Shown here: positions 23,301 to 32,375 of the stretch, piece by piece | Layout of the letters: each line of letters begins with the position of its first letter | Position numbering within the stretch: the stretch's first letter is position 1 | Assembly: GCA_949825025.1 (NCBI GenBank) | Contig: OX463781.1 | Coordinates: forward strand, 47,318,317 to 47,382,316 | Length of the DNA: 64,000 nucleotides | DNA from: Siphlonurus alternatus | Lineage: Eukaryota; Arthropoda; Insecta; Ephemeroptera; Siphlonuridae | Direction of reading: 5' to 3' | Position numbers and translations under genes: made by a program | Notes under the pieces: model-generated | The model's input: the letters and a program-made list of their open reading frames with translations, nothing else | Databases searched by the model: none | Told to the model about the DNA's origin: nothing

Positions 23301-26300
23301 ATTGTGAAAAGGCATTACACAAGCATGCCTGAGTCTGACATTTCACTAAATAAATGCTCGTTTATTGAAACCGTCAGGAAGCTCAAGCTTTGTGATCGTG
23401 ACAGTAAGTTGGTTCCTGTACTCTGATTAAATTGTTGTAATTTAATTGTAAGACACTTGAATTTAAATTACACATTTTTTAATCAATTTCCATTTCTATT
23501 AATCCAATGTAGAGTATATTAATTACCAATACTTAAGTCATTACAGTATATAAATTGTTGGGTCTTTCATAAAACTTTCAACATAGGATGAAGATGTAAT
23601 TGTACTTGTTGGCCTGGTACTTGTGTTAATTAATTAGGTACCCCTGTTTTTTAAATATTAATTGGAATTTGACTATATATCTGCGTCTATATTTTTCCAT
23701 TAGCCGTGGCATCGCAGTCAAATTACAATATTCTATCTCGACCTAGATAAACACTTTCTGGGTACATGTATTATATATATATATTAGGGGTCATGAAGCC
23801 GTTTATTTATTTACATATTTATTAATTCACAACTTTTTAGTATATTATATATTATTATTTCTGTTCTATATCTGTCTGCATAGATTCCCAAACACTGGTG
23901 TATTATGTACATAGAGGTGATTGTAGTTTTTAATGCTTTGTTTATGTTTCAGAAATAAAAGATGAAAAAGATCTGATGTCATTTTTGGACTCTGGATCAT
24001 TCATTCAGGAAGGAGACGATGCAGACATGCTTAAAAATTTCTTTGAGCCAGAAGAGATGGAGGAAATTCTTGGCTTGATTCCTAGTGACACTGAGGATGA
24101 GGGAGATAAAGAAGACATACCAGAGTCCATTGTTAACAATAACCTTGCTGGAGACCTCACAACCTCCCTCAACCTTGGGTTAAGTGACTTCCAAGACAAC
24201 ATTCTAATGATGCCAATTCCTATTGAATTTCTGCCTGAAGTTCCTCAAGATAATGCATCTGAATTTAGCAGTTGTGAATTGATGCCAGCACAACCACAAC
24301 AATTTATCCCTCAGCCTCAGTCATTTGAAATTTCCATTCAGAACGACGCTCACCGCCTCATCATCACTCTGCCTGGCGCGCAGGACTCGCTGAGCTTCCC
24401 CTCACTCGAGGAAGCTTCTGGCTACTCCCCCTGTGCTAACAGTAAAGGAGGAGTGCGAATGAGAGGAGGAAGAGGCAGGGGCAGAGGCCGTCCGAGGTAA
24501 ATAAATGTTCGAGTTGGGCAGTGCTCCATTGGCACTAGAATTTACAGCTAGATGGCCCAGGTTCAAGGGGGACAAGTGGTAGGAGTCAGTTCCCCCACAA
24601 ATTTGGTTTCAACATGAGCAATATAGAATTTCCCTCAATCCAATTTTTTTCCATTAATTTTTACAATGTCTTTATGAGACCAGCTCTCCTCCCTTCTTTA
24701 TTGCACTCAATTAAACAATAATTTAATTTATAATTTAATTTCCATCTTTTTTTTTTCAAAACAAATCAAGATTTTTGCACAAAATGATAAAGTAGACCTT
24801 TAAGCTTTATTATTTTCTTAACTATATTTTTCAATGTTAGAACTTACTGTACATCAAAATATACACAGTATATATGCTGCCGTTAAATAATTTTAATTTT
24901 GTTTGCTATGACTTTGCAGCCGGGGTGGCAAGTCCCCCAGAGTGCTTCCCCCACCGAGTGGAGGAGGGGCTTACAATCTGACTACCGGCGAGGGTTGCAC
25001 CACTCTGGCAGCGTACAAAGGACTGGTCGGATCAGACTACCTGCTGGAGCTGGGCGACCAGGAAGACGATGACGAAGATGGTCCTCCTCGTCGAGGAAGA
25101 GGGCGTGGACGAGCACCACGCGGCTACGTGCGCAAAACCAGGGGGCGTGGCAGGGGAAAGAGAGGACGGCCCTGGTGGGGCCACAGCAAGGCTGACGGTG
25201 AGGCAGAGAAGGCCACCGAGAGCAAGCCCAGCACTGAGGTGGGACAAGAAGTCATTGTCAAGAAGAAGAGAGGCAGGCCAAGGTGAATTGAAATTCAGAC
25301 GTGCACATATGTCAAGTTTAATTCTTTGTGATTGGTGAACAGTTTTTAAAGTATAAAATTGGAATACATTGATTAGATAGGAGAAAAGAAGTTTGGCTTG
25401 TAACTCAAGTGCAAAATTAATTTTAGGGTACAATCCTACCTTCAGATGTTGGCCTATAGTCAAGGTCTACTCATTTCGAGAGAAAATATTCACATCCTAT
25501 CATTTCTACCTCCTGCAGTGTTAAAAATGTTTAAATTAAAAAATCTAAAAATTGAGTTTTAGGGAGGGAAATATCATTAAAATTTGATGGTGTGTGTTTT
25601 ATTTTGCTTTTATTTAAATGAGTTCTGATTACATTTTCAGTCTTCGAGGCATTGCTCCAACAGCTCCAAAAGAACCTCGTGTTATTCTCACACCTTTGGC
25701 AGAGAGCAGCCAAGGGACGCCGCCAAGCCCCCAGCCGGAAAGTGTTCCGTCGTCCCCTGCTAAAGAAAACCTTGCTGACGACGAGATTGAGGCGGAGGTG
25801 AACCGGCTGCTTGCTGAACCTGGCTCCATCGTGGTGGACCCTGGCCTGCTGGTCACCGACGTTACAGATGCTCCCATCATCCAAGTGCCCGGCACCCCCT
25901 CCCTGCAAGAAAACGCCCACGACGTCAACTTTGAGGCTCTGATCTCTACGCCAGCCTACACAGGAGACTCTGTGGCTGATAATACTACAGACGGGCAAAA
26001 TGTTGAGACCAAGTCTGAATCTGTTGTCAGGAAACTGCGTGAGCGATTCAGGTATGCTTTTCTCCCTAAATATTTGATATTTTATTAATTTGGCAAGTTC
26101 TTGTAATCCAGCTACTTGGAGACTTGGTTTTTATTTATTATTTTTGTTTGATTATATTTTGAATGAGATTGATTTTCTTTTGCAATGTTTAATTATATTT
26201 TGTACTGTGCCAGTAAATGTCTATGGCTTTACCTTTTTTTTAACATTAATTCTGTAATATATTTTTCCTGTATGAAAATATTAAAAATAAATTATGATTT

Positions 26301-29201
26301 GTTGTTGTTTATTTACAATGGAATGACTATTGCAGGCGAACTGAAACTAATGCTACCGCTGAGAAAAAAACGCCTGACTTCAAGAAACTGCCAGCTCCTC
26401 CACAACTCTATCCTAAAGGTAACGAATGGATGATACAGAAAACAGTTGAGATGGAGAACCAAAAAAATGTCATTACGTAAAATTAGAATCAATTAGGCAG
26501 TGGTGAAAGTAAGCCGGTGCGCGCCAGTGCGCCGCACTGGTAAGACATTTGACGCCAGTGCGGCGCACTGGTAAGACACTGATCGAAATTTATTAAAAAT
26601 AATCAATAATTTTTAATAAAATTTTCAAAATCAGAGAAGTTACTTTGTAAAACATTAATCATGCTTAAATAATGAATGACAATTTTCTTATACTTCGTAC
26701 TTTTGTCTCACGAAATTTAATTTACTCTTTAATTCTTTTGAGTTAAAATGCTCCTAAAAGGAAAAAAAAAAAAAAATAAAATCAACTATTTACATACTAT
26801 CAACTATTTATTAGCTATGTCAAGCTGACGATTTTTTTTATAGAAATAGTTTTTAATGTTTTTCTAAATTTATTTAAATTTCTGTAGGCCTACTGGGTTG
26901 ACTATTTTATCTTTGATTTTTATGAAGAGATAGATATTTACTATAGTATTAAATTTCTTTCAATATATATTTATTGTATTTTTTAATTCTTGAATGACTA
27001 ATAAAATTAATTAAAATAGATTCAAAACATCTTTTGCTGATGATGCGTTATATATACTACACCACGAATTTTATTACATTTTTTTTTCTGTCTCATTTAT
27101 TGCACAAAATTAACACATTTTTATTCAAATTAATTTTTAGTTAAAATTAAGTCAAGAGGCAAAGGGGGAGTGCCTCTTCTGGCCCACATACCCACCGAGA
27201 GGTTTAGAGGGTTCATTTACGCAAGGAGTTTAAAAAAATTAGGGCAAAGGATTTGGGATCGTATAGAAGATCAATCGCAGTCAGTGCTAGGTTAGTAAAA
27301 TTAAGTCTTCGTCTCAAAAAATTCTTCATAGTAATGAATTTTTTAGAAAAGCAAACAAAAAATTTTATTCTCATTTTTTTTTTAAATGAGTTTGTAAAGA
27401 ATAAGTGTAACAAAAATTTAGTCACACGCATAAAATGCGACTCATGCAAGCATTGCTAGAAGAGAGAGATAGATAAATGCAGCCGCTATTAGGGCCGAGA
27501 TGGCTGCACGTTTGGAGCATATTTAATATGGCTAGATTTTAATTTCTCGATGACAAAGGGAAACAATTATTGCTACAAGATCTAGAGTAAATAAAAATTA
27601 ATTACCGAAACAAATATAAACATTACAATTTATAATTATAAAAAGAATTCTCTCGCGTTTTTTTTAAATTTTTGTTCAAATAATTTTTTTGAGACATTCA
27701 AAATATTAATTCAAATTTTAAATAATTGACGTATTTGATTAAATTATAAAGCATCCCAAATCGTAAGAGTTAACTAAAGTATTTTTACAATATTAAATAC
27801 TACTGTTATATGATCAATGAAGATCGAAGTGCTTTCAATTTAAATCACTAGGGATTTTCTTTCGTATTAATTTTTTTAAAAGCTATATAGCTATAATATT
27901 TTTAAAAATTTTTTTTTATGAATTTAATTTAATGTTTTAATGTGATCAAAAATCAACCACTCTTTGCATTTTTTTTTTTTTTTTTTCAAAGTTTGGATAA
28001 TATTATTTAATTTTACTCAAAATGAAGATATGCATTCAAATGTTATAAATGAATTTTAAACCACTTTTTAATATAAAAAAATAAAGCCACGCCCCTTTTT
28101 CCCAAAAAATCGCGCCTCCGGCGGGGGTTTTGGCCCTTCAGGCCTCTATCTGAGGCGCACTGGTAAGAGATTAAAACTACTTTCACCACTGCAATTAGGT
28201 ACCTTTAACTTTAAAGTGTGAAAAACAATTCCACTTTTTAGTATTTTTTTTTTATATAAAAATGTTAATTTAGTGCTATTTATAATGACTTATCTTCTTT
28301 TTTTCAAAAAATAAAAAAAAAAAAATAGTTTTTCACTTTGCCTGTCGTGAATATTGTTGTATTAATTATAATTCAAATTGGTTACAAAATTTGCATGTTC
28401 AAAAGGTGTAATCACTAATAAATTTAAGTTGATGGCTGCAACTTTTATAATATATTATAATACATTTTCAGTAAATAAGTGCAACGTCAACAAAATCAGC
28501 AGCCTCTCTTTAAAACTTGAGACTGCACTTTCTCGCTAATCTTGACTGTTGTTGCAGTGTTGTCCAGGAAGATTGGCCGCAAGAAGGACCTGAGTGTGCA
28601 CAGCCTGTTCGACCTGGGCAAGTACTCGGACCAAACTCCAGAAGGCCTCAAGAATGTGTTGATGACCAACAAACATCTCAAGAAGGACAAGAAAATGAAA
28701 GGAAATCAAGTACTTGCTAAAAATACAATGGCTCCTCCTCCGTTGATGCTATCTACAAAACTTACAGACCCAAACCCTATTGAAACCTCTGGAGCATTTT
28801 CTAAATTTGATGTTGATCTAAGCAAGTTTAAAATTCCAGATTACATACCAACGCGACATGGTCGCAAACCAAAATCTGCTCTAGAGGTAGATGATACTGC
28901 TTCAGAAATTGCAGAGTCTGTTAATTCTTACAACACATATTCTCTGGGTAAACTTCACTCTGAATTTGACAGTGTGTCTGTCGCGTCAAGTGTTGCTGAT
29001 CCCGAGAAGAAGCATTCACTGGACCATGTGCAGAGCGAGATCAGCGAGAGCCTGCTGTATCCTGACAGTACGAGCAGCATGGAACCCAAGCAGAAGACTT
29101 TAGTCCTCGACTTACCCGCAGAGTTGTCTCTTGACGCTGGTGACTACGAGGTCATCGAGCAAGACGATAATTGGCTGGAAACTTTCCTCAATAACAACTA
29201 G
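13119..29201 (+). CDS. AT-hook nuclear protein with USPL1-like N-terminal cysteine motif (seven exons)
   Basis: Exons: 13119-13235, 23271-23403, 23953-24496, 24920-25282, 25641-26051, 26336-26418, 28558-29201; 2,295 nt, 764 residues, with GT-AG boundaries and consistent phases throughout. N terminus: Cys9-x2-Cys12 ... Cys35-x4-Cys40 in CPVC...IFLCPQLTCPFPL, spanning the exon 1/2 junction. It closely resembles the N-terminal cysteine segment of SUMO isopeptidase USPL1. Acidic region about 85-150. AT-hook-like motifs: GRGRGRP (about 257-263), KRGRPWW (about 345-351) and KKKRGRP (about 379-385), in a chromatin-protein style. The middle (387-523) is Pro/Ser/Glu-rich; the basic segment SRKIGRKKDL opens exon 7; the acidic C terminus ends DDNWLETFLNNN. 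No cysteine-protease domain is visible anywhere in the locus. Intron 1 is about 10 kb, mostly one nested transposon. A DNA- or chromatin-binding nuclear role is inferred; the orthologue is uncertain. Confidence 0.8.
14024..14850 (+). repeat. Partial direct duplication bracketing an element copy
   Basis: Sequence at 14024-14170 (GATCGATTGGAATTTATTT, poly(A), GCTGACCTAGCTACATCTTC, GCGCGTGTTCGAAC) recurs at about 14702-14850 (GATCGATCGGAATTTATTT, poly(A), CACTGACCTACATCTTC, GCACGTGTTCGAAC). Between them lies a copy of the segment described at 14221-14580. This forms a direct repeat of about 680-bp spacing within the left arm of the large transposon. Confidence 0.65.
14221..14580 (+). mobile_element. 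Unclassified repeat element E, copy 1
   Basis: It starts TGACAAGCTTCAACTTAAAA, continues ATGCCGCAGC...CCGCATTCTGACATCGCTCC, and ends CATTGGCTGAGAGAATTGTG. The same sequence occurs at 20149-20468, where it interrupts one arm of a foldback element, showing that it is a discrete unit that moved. Copy 1 has extra internal sequence (near 14385-14415). It has no ORF and no clear terminal repeats. Confidence 0.65.
15020..16547 (-). pseudogene. 5'-truncated non-LTR retrotransposon with 10-bp target duplication
   Basis: On the minus strand, from about 16537 down: ICQSNGVLQGGPSSPTLYNF (RT block B-like), interrupted by a TTAA MITE (16200-16406), then FLDVYADDMANMCRDL (YADD catalytic motif), a frameshift near 16055-16060, GLTINASKTKIVKF and FKYLGVMF (thumb region, 16057-15782), and a C-terminal segment (15628-15257) ending in a CKFCGQKC...H...CP zinc-knuckle. 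The frameshift, in-frame stops and 5' truncation make it a pseudogene. AAATTTCACT at 15010-15019 and 16548-16557 is the target-site duplication; the same uninterrupted site is present in the opposite arm of the host transposon (about 22555-22575). Confidence 0.88.
16200..16406. mobile_element. 207-bp MITE with TTAA target duplication
   Basis: Termini GGCGGATTCAGATGGCGA and (inverse) GGTGGATTCAGATGGCGA, flanked by TTAA on both sides (16196-16199, 16407-16410). It splits the reverse-transcriptase reading frame of the surrounding LINE between the GG.PSSP block and the YADD block. TTAA duplication fits piggyBac; a PIF/Harbinger-type TTA/TAA duplication cannot be excluded. GC-richer than its host. 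Confidence 0.85.
17290..17337. repeat. (TA)n microsatellite
   Basis: About 48 bp of TA in the part of the left transposon arm (17196-17600) that has no counterpart in the right arm. Confidence 0.9.
18237..18516. repeat. AT-rich 280-bp palindrome
   Basis: AAAAATTTGTTCATTATTTG...TCTAAAATCATTGAAC on the left and GTTCAATGATTTTAGA...CAAATAATGAACAAATTTTT on the right are near-perfect inverse complements around an AT-rich centre. It lies immediately upstream of the second LINE at the centre of the large transposon. Either a small foldback element or an inverted duplication. Confidence 0.8.
19022..21421. mobile_element. 2,400-bp TIR element inserted in a LINE
   Basis: Perfect 21-bp inverted termini: ATCTACTAGAAGACTTACCG(C) at 19022-19042 and its complement at 21401-21421. 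ATTAAT flanks both sides (19016-19021, 21422-21427). Because ATTAAT is self-complementary, the true duplication could be ATTAAT, TTAA or TA. No long ORF, so non-autonomous. It contains a foldback element (about 19850-20547) and GC-richer subterminal stretches on both sides (about 19080-19230 and 21120-21300). Confidence 0.85.
19850..20547. mobile_element. Foldback element interrupted by element E, copy 2
   Basis: The left arm begins GACGTTAAGGTAGAGATAAC and runs through AACAGCTGATCGACGTAATG and TTAACATGTAAACCTTAG to CAGATATTAGTG. The right arm is the inverse, ending CGTTATCTCTACCTTAA. The right arm is interrupted at about 20149-20475 by a copy of element E. Arms outside the insertion match closely, and the arm break point (TTTCAGA | TTTGCTAAGG) can be read off from the intact left arm. 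Confidence 0.85.
22917..23093. mobile_element. 177-bp hAT-like MITE, complete, 8-bp target duplication
   Basis: Ends CAGGCGCGGACCCAGG and (inverse) CAGGCGCGGATCCAGG; 8-bp flanks AAGTGGAT at 22909-22916 and 23094-23101 are identical, diagnostic of hAT. The inside has G- and C-homopolymer tracts next to each end and the block TTTCCATAAGGCCAATG. It is in intron 1 of the AT-hook gene, between the large transposon and exon 2. Other copies: 6890-7035, about 42250-42612 and 55888-55975. Confidence 0.92.
26498..28191. mobile_element. 1.7-kb hAT-like element in intron 6 of the AT-hook gene
   Basis: Termini CAGTGGTGAAAGTAAGCCGG and (inverse) CAGTGGTGAAAGTAGTTTTA share the first 14 bases, and the flanks CAATTAGG at 26490-26497 and 28192-28199 are an exact 8-bp target duplication, as for hAT. 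Near the left end CCAGTGCG(G/C)CGCACTGGTAAGAC is repeated twice, and GCGCACTGGTAAGAGA recurs near the right end. No transposase frame is recognisable, so it is non-autonomous or decayed. It makes up most of intron 6. Confidence 0.9.
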
Positions 29202-29254
29202 AGCCTAACAATGACCCTTATATAACGGCCTTTTTCTATTTCATTACATACTAA

Positions 29255-29613
29255 TAAGGGGAAGGTAACACGCCAATGTTAAAAAAAAAAAAATGTTATT
29301 TTCTACTTCTCCTACCAGTAGCTAAAATATCAGAGTATACAAATTCGAGCTAGTTTTTAAGTTATGAATTTTTATAGTTTACTTCTTTACTTTAACACGA
29401 AGAAATGGAACTTCCATGTAATTAAATTAGTTGATTTTAAAAATTCATAACTTAAAACTAGCTCGAATTTGTATACCTGATATTTTAGCTACTGATAGGG
29501 GATATAGAGGAGAACATTTTAAATTTTTTTCATAATTTTCATGTATGTATGTATGTATGTATGTTTTTTTTTTTTTTTTTTTTTTTAGCATTGGACGTGT
29601 TACCTTACCCTTA
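29255..29613. mobile_element. Foldback MITE, family A, copy 3
   Basis: TAAGGGGAAGGTAACACGCC at the left and (inverse) TAAGGGTAAGGTAACACG at the right, with the same arm blocks (CTAAAATATCAGAGTATACA, TCGAGCTAGTTTTTAAG) and centre (GAAATGGAACTTCCATG). It lies about 53 bp after the stop codon of the AT-hook gene, so probably inside its 3' UTR. It carries a short GTAT array (about 29543-29562) and a poly(T) run in the right arm. Confidence 0.88.
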
Positions 29614-31383
29614 TTTATATTTCAATTAAGCTTAACTGCAAACTTTTTTCATGCAGATCATTGTTTGCATTATGAAATTATACAAACACATTATTCATTA
29701 TGACCTACTCTAGTGTAAATACAGGTACTTGCACTAGAAGTTTTCATATTTTGATTAGTATTGTATATTATAAAATAATATTAATATTTTTTTTAAAAAA
29801 GTCATTGTTTGTTATCCCAGGGACATTAGGTAAGCTGTTGAAGGCAATCATTATTTGCTTAATTTCGTTGATGCTAAACTGTAGTTTAAAGTGATACTTA
29901 AACTAGTTAAGCTAATCTAGTTAAGCAAATATAATTTTTTTTTATATAGTATACAGTAGTTACTACAGTATTTCCTCAAATTATCATTTAAAAGCAATTG
30001 AAAAATTTTCTTGTTTATGATAACTTTAAAACATTATTATATATTTTTTACTGTATTAAAAAATTCTAATAACAATTAAGAATTTTTACAATCTTAAGTA
30101 TCTAACAACAAACAAGGAAGTTGGGAAGGGAGAAAAGTTGGTCATTGACTGAAGACAAATCCACCAATTTTTATGTAATTTGTGCTTTGGGTAGTCTTAA
30201 AATGTGAGGGGTGTCTGCCCTAATTTTTTTTTATTTTTTTTTTTCAAATAATATCTTACTATTCTTTTTTAGTGTGAATATACCACTTGTATTTTACAAT
30301 TTCTTGGGGCTTTACAAATCTGAAAACAACCCTCACAAGCTTCCACTCCCAGTAAGGGGGCAGATTGTAATCATGTGACTGAAAAAATGTGCCATAAAAC
30401 AATATGATGATACAATATGTTCATAACACAGAACTTGTAAAGAAAATGGAGAACATAATTGTTTAGAGTCTCATAAAGAGTATTAATCAAAAACTAAGAC
30501 TCGATTGTCTTTAGGGAGGGTGCGAAAAGAGACGGAAATCTATAAGATTTTCAAAATAGAGTAAAGTAACTCCATTCCATTACTATAATATATTAATATG
30601 AAGGTTCTAGTTTCTATGTACACAATTAAGTGTAATTGTATTTGATACTCACTTTATAATATAATCTTTTTTTACCATTCAATTTTATTAATTATATACA
30701 TAAATAGTATGTTTGCAAGTAATATTGAAATTATTACAATGAACTGATGAAGAAAGGACACATTTTGAGACCTCTAAAATTAATGCTGTTTCTTTGTGTC
30801 CTGACCAAGTAAATATTTTAGATCATTAATGTACTCAGGAACTTCAAAAATGTCCGTAAGATTGAGGTTTCAACAGCAGTTTTAAAAAAAAAAGCATAAA
30901 TTTTCTTTTTGGGTTACTGTCTTTTGAGTCACCATGGTGACTCAAGACCCTACATCATTCTGAGAGTAACAACATGCTATTTAATTGTAAGATTAATTAC
31001 TCTACCAGTAATCATATTGATCTTTTTATTAGCTTACTAGTGGAAATTTTTTCTTAGTAAATTTGTTCTTCTAAATTTAACTTAATTATAAGAACTACAT
31101 ATTTTCAGTTGCTTCATAGCGCACTGTAACAATAATAAAAATGATAAACATTGTAATCCTATGACTATAATTGTAACTTTTTCAAAATAAATAAAAATAC
31201 AATATAATAGCATAATTTTTTTATTGAAGTATATAATGCAAAATTTATAAATGTAATTATTTTTCATAAAAGTGTCGCTAGCAAATTGGAGAGTTGAAAG
31301 GAATTCATATCTGCACAGTATGCAAATAACCAGACAGAAACAAAAGGCTTTTAAAAAATATTAATTTAAGTTAACATTTCAAC
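29614..31383. other. Intergenic stretch
   Basis: AT-rich with poly(T)/poly(A) runs. The one sharp feature is a perfect 22-bp palindrome at 30924-30945. No exon with convincing splice sites is visible on either strand. Confidence 0.45.
30924..30945. promoter_or_regulatory. Perfect palindrome holding two AP-1-type sites
   Basis: The 22-bp perfect palindrome consists of TTGAGTCACCA followed by TGGTGACTCAA. It contains TGAGTCA and TGACTCA, the consensus AP-1 (bZIP) site, head to head. Whether it is bound is unknown; it may be part of a decayed element. Confidence 0.4.
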
Positions 31384-31656
31384 TTTATTTAGCAATATAA
31401 TGGAAATTCAAATTTTGAAACAGATTTATCAAAGTAAAAGATAATTTAGGTGAATGAAAAGCAATTAAATTTATCAAACAAAATTTTACAATCATGGTTT
31501 TAATTTTGAAGGGAATATAATGATGCATGAGAGAGTTTGGCTGAGACAGTAGTGGGCCACTTAAGAGTATAATGATGGCTAGCCAACGTACATGATGGTG
31601 CGCACACAAGGAACATATATGATGGCTAGCCGACGTACATGATGGTGCAGGCGAGG
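31384..31656 (-). other. Likely 3' UTR with duplicated stop-codon segment
   Basis: Downstream (minus strand) of the putative terminal exon at 31626-31714, a poly(A) signal AATAAA is present (TTTATT on the plus strand, 31384-31389). A block of about 38 bp reading (plus strand) ATGATGGCTAGC then ACGTACATGATGGTGC occurs twice, 48 bp apart (about 31571-31598 and 31619-31646), so the last codons and stop are copied into the UTR. Confidence 0.5.
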
Positions 31657-31714
31657 GACATCAACTGAAGGTACTCGTCCGCTCCTCTCTCCAGACAGGC
31701 CATGGCATGCCCTC
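31626..31714 (-). CDS. Orphan terminal exon of an unidentified gene
   Basis: A strong acceptor on the minus strand (TGGTTGTTGCAG, 31726-31715) is followed by a frame entering with 2 nt and then GHAMACLERGADEYL and QLMSLACTIMYVG before TAG at 31628-31626. GC content, codon look, acceptor and downstream poly(A) signal all fit a real last exon. I cannot find convincing upstream exons to the right: the next 600 bp is AT-rich and then the divergent Ly6 gene starts. It may belong to a gene with a long intron spanning the Ly6 gene, or be a gene remnant. Family not recognised. Confidence 0.45.
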
Positions 31715-31719
31715 CTGCA

Positions 31720-32375
31720 ACAACCAGACGAGGCTCATTTTTATTAACAGTCCTGACATTACATCCCGACATCTTACCTCATGCAATTGCATGGCTGATT
31801 TGGTATATATCATATGAAATTTACCATATTAAAATGAAGAAAACTTCTTCTGATACGCATTTCTGGATTAAAAATGGTCAAAAACTGCAAATTCTGGTAA
31901 TATTTTCATATTTAGAATCGTAGGTTTGTAACATATTGAAATCTGTGTGTGAAAATCGTAAATTTCCCATAAAATTTTTTGTTTATTTTAATAAACAAAA
32001 TTTACACTCACAATCAACAATGAACTGTGGATGGGAGAGTTTGTTTACTTTTTGCTAAAACAGGGTTTTGCAAGTGGTCTATTGAAGGACTGAACTGAAT
32101 TAATTTGTTGATGTAAATATGCGGTGCAAATTTAGGTTTCAATTGCAAAATTTAATTATGTTGGGGGCTGTTCTTCGAAACAGCATTTTTTGTTTTATTG
32201 GCGCGCGCGGTATTTTGCAATCGATTCTATTCGATCTCGCTTTCAGTCGAAATCGAATGCGTCATCTGGGGAGTGGTTCAAGACGTAAACATTGAAAGTT
32301 TATCTATATTTTGGTAAATTACATTGACTTTGTGTAGTTTTTCGTCTATTTTATAACTTTTACTTAAAGTACAAA
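31720..32375. promoter_or_regulatory. Upstream region of the Ly6-like gene
   Basis: AT-rich from 31740 to 32160, then a GC-richer core at about 32198-32275 (TTGGCGCGCGCGGTATTTTG, ATTCGATCTCGCTTTCAGTC) about 100-180 bp before the start codon. It probably holds the core promoter. No TATA box is obvious. Confidence 0.4.

Noticed and set aside
25531..25998. Minus-strand frames of 99-155 codons over AT-hook gene exon 5
   Set aside because: Antisense shadows of a GC-rich coding exon with correct splice sites on the plus strand.
27213..27449. Candidate transposase frame inside the intron 6 hAT-like element
   Set aside because: Only 78 codons, Phe/Lys-rich and AT-biased, with no hAT catalytic or dimerisation motif.
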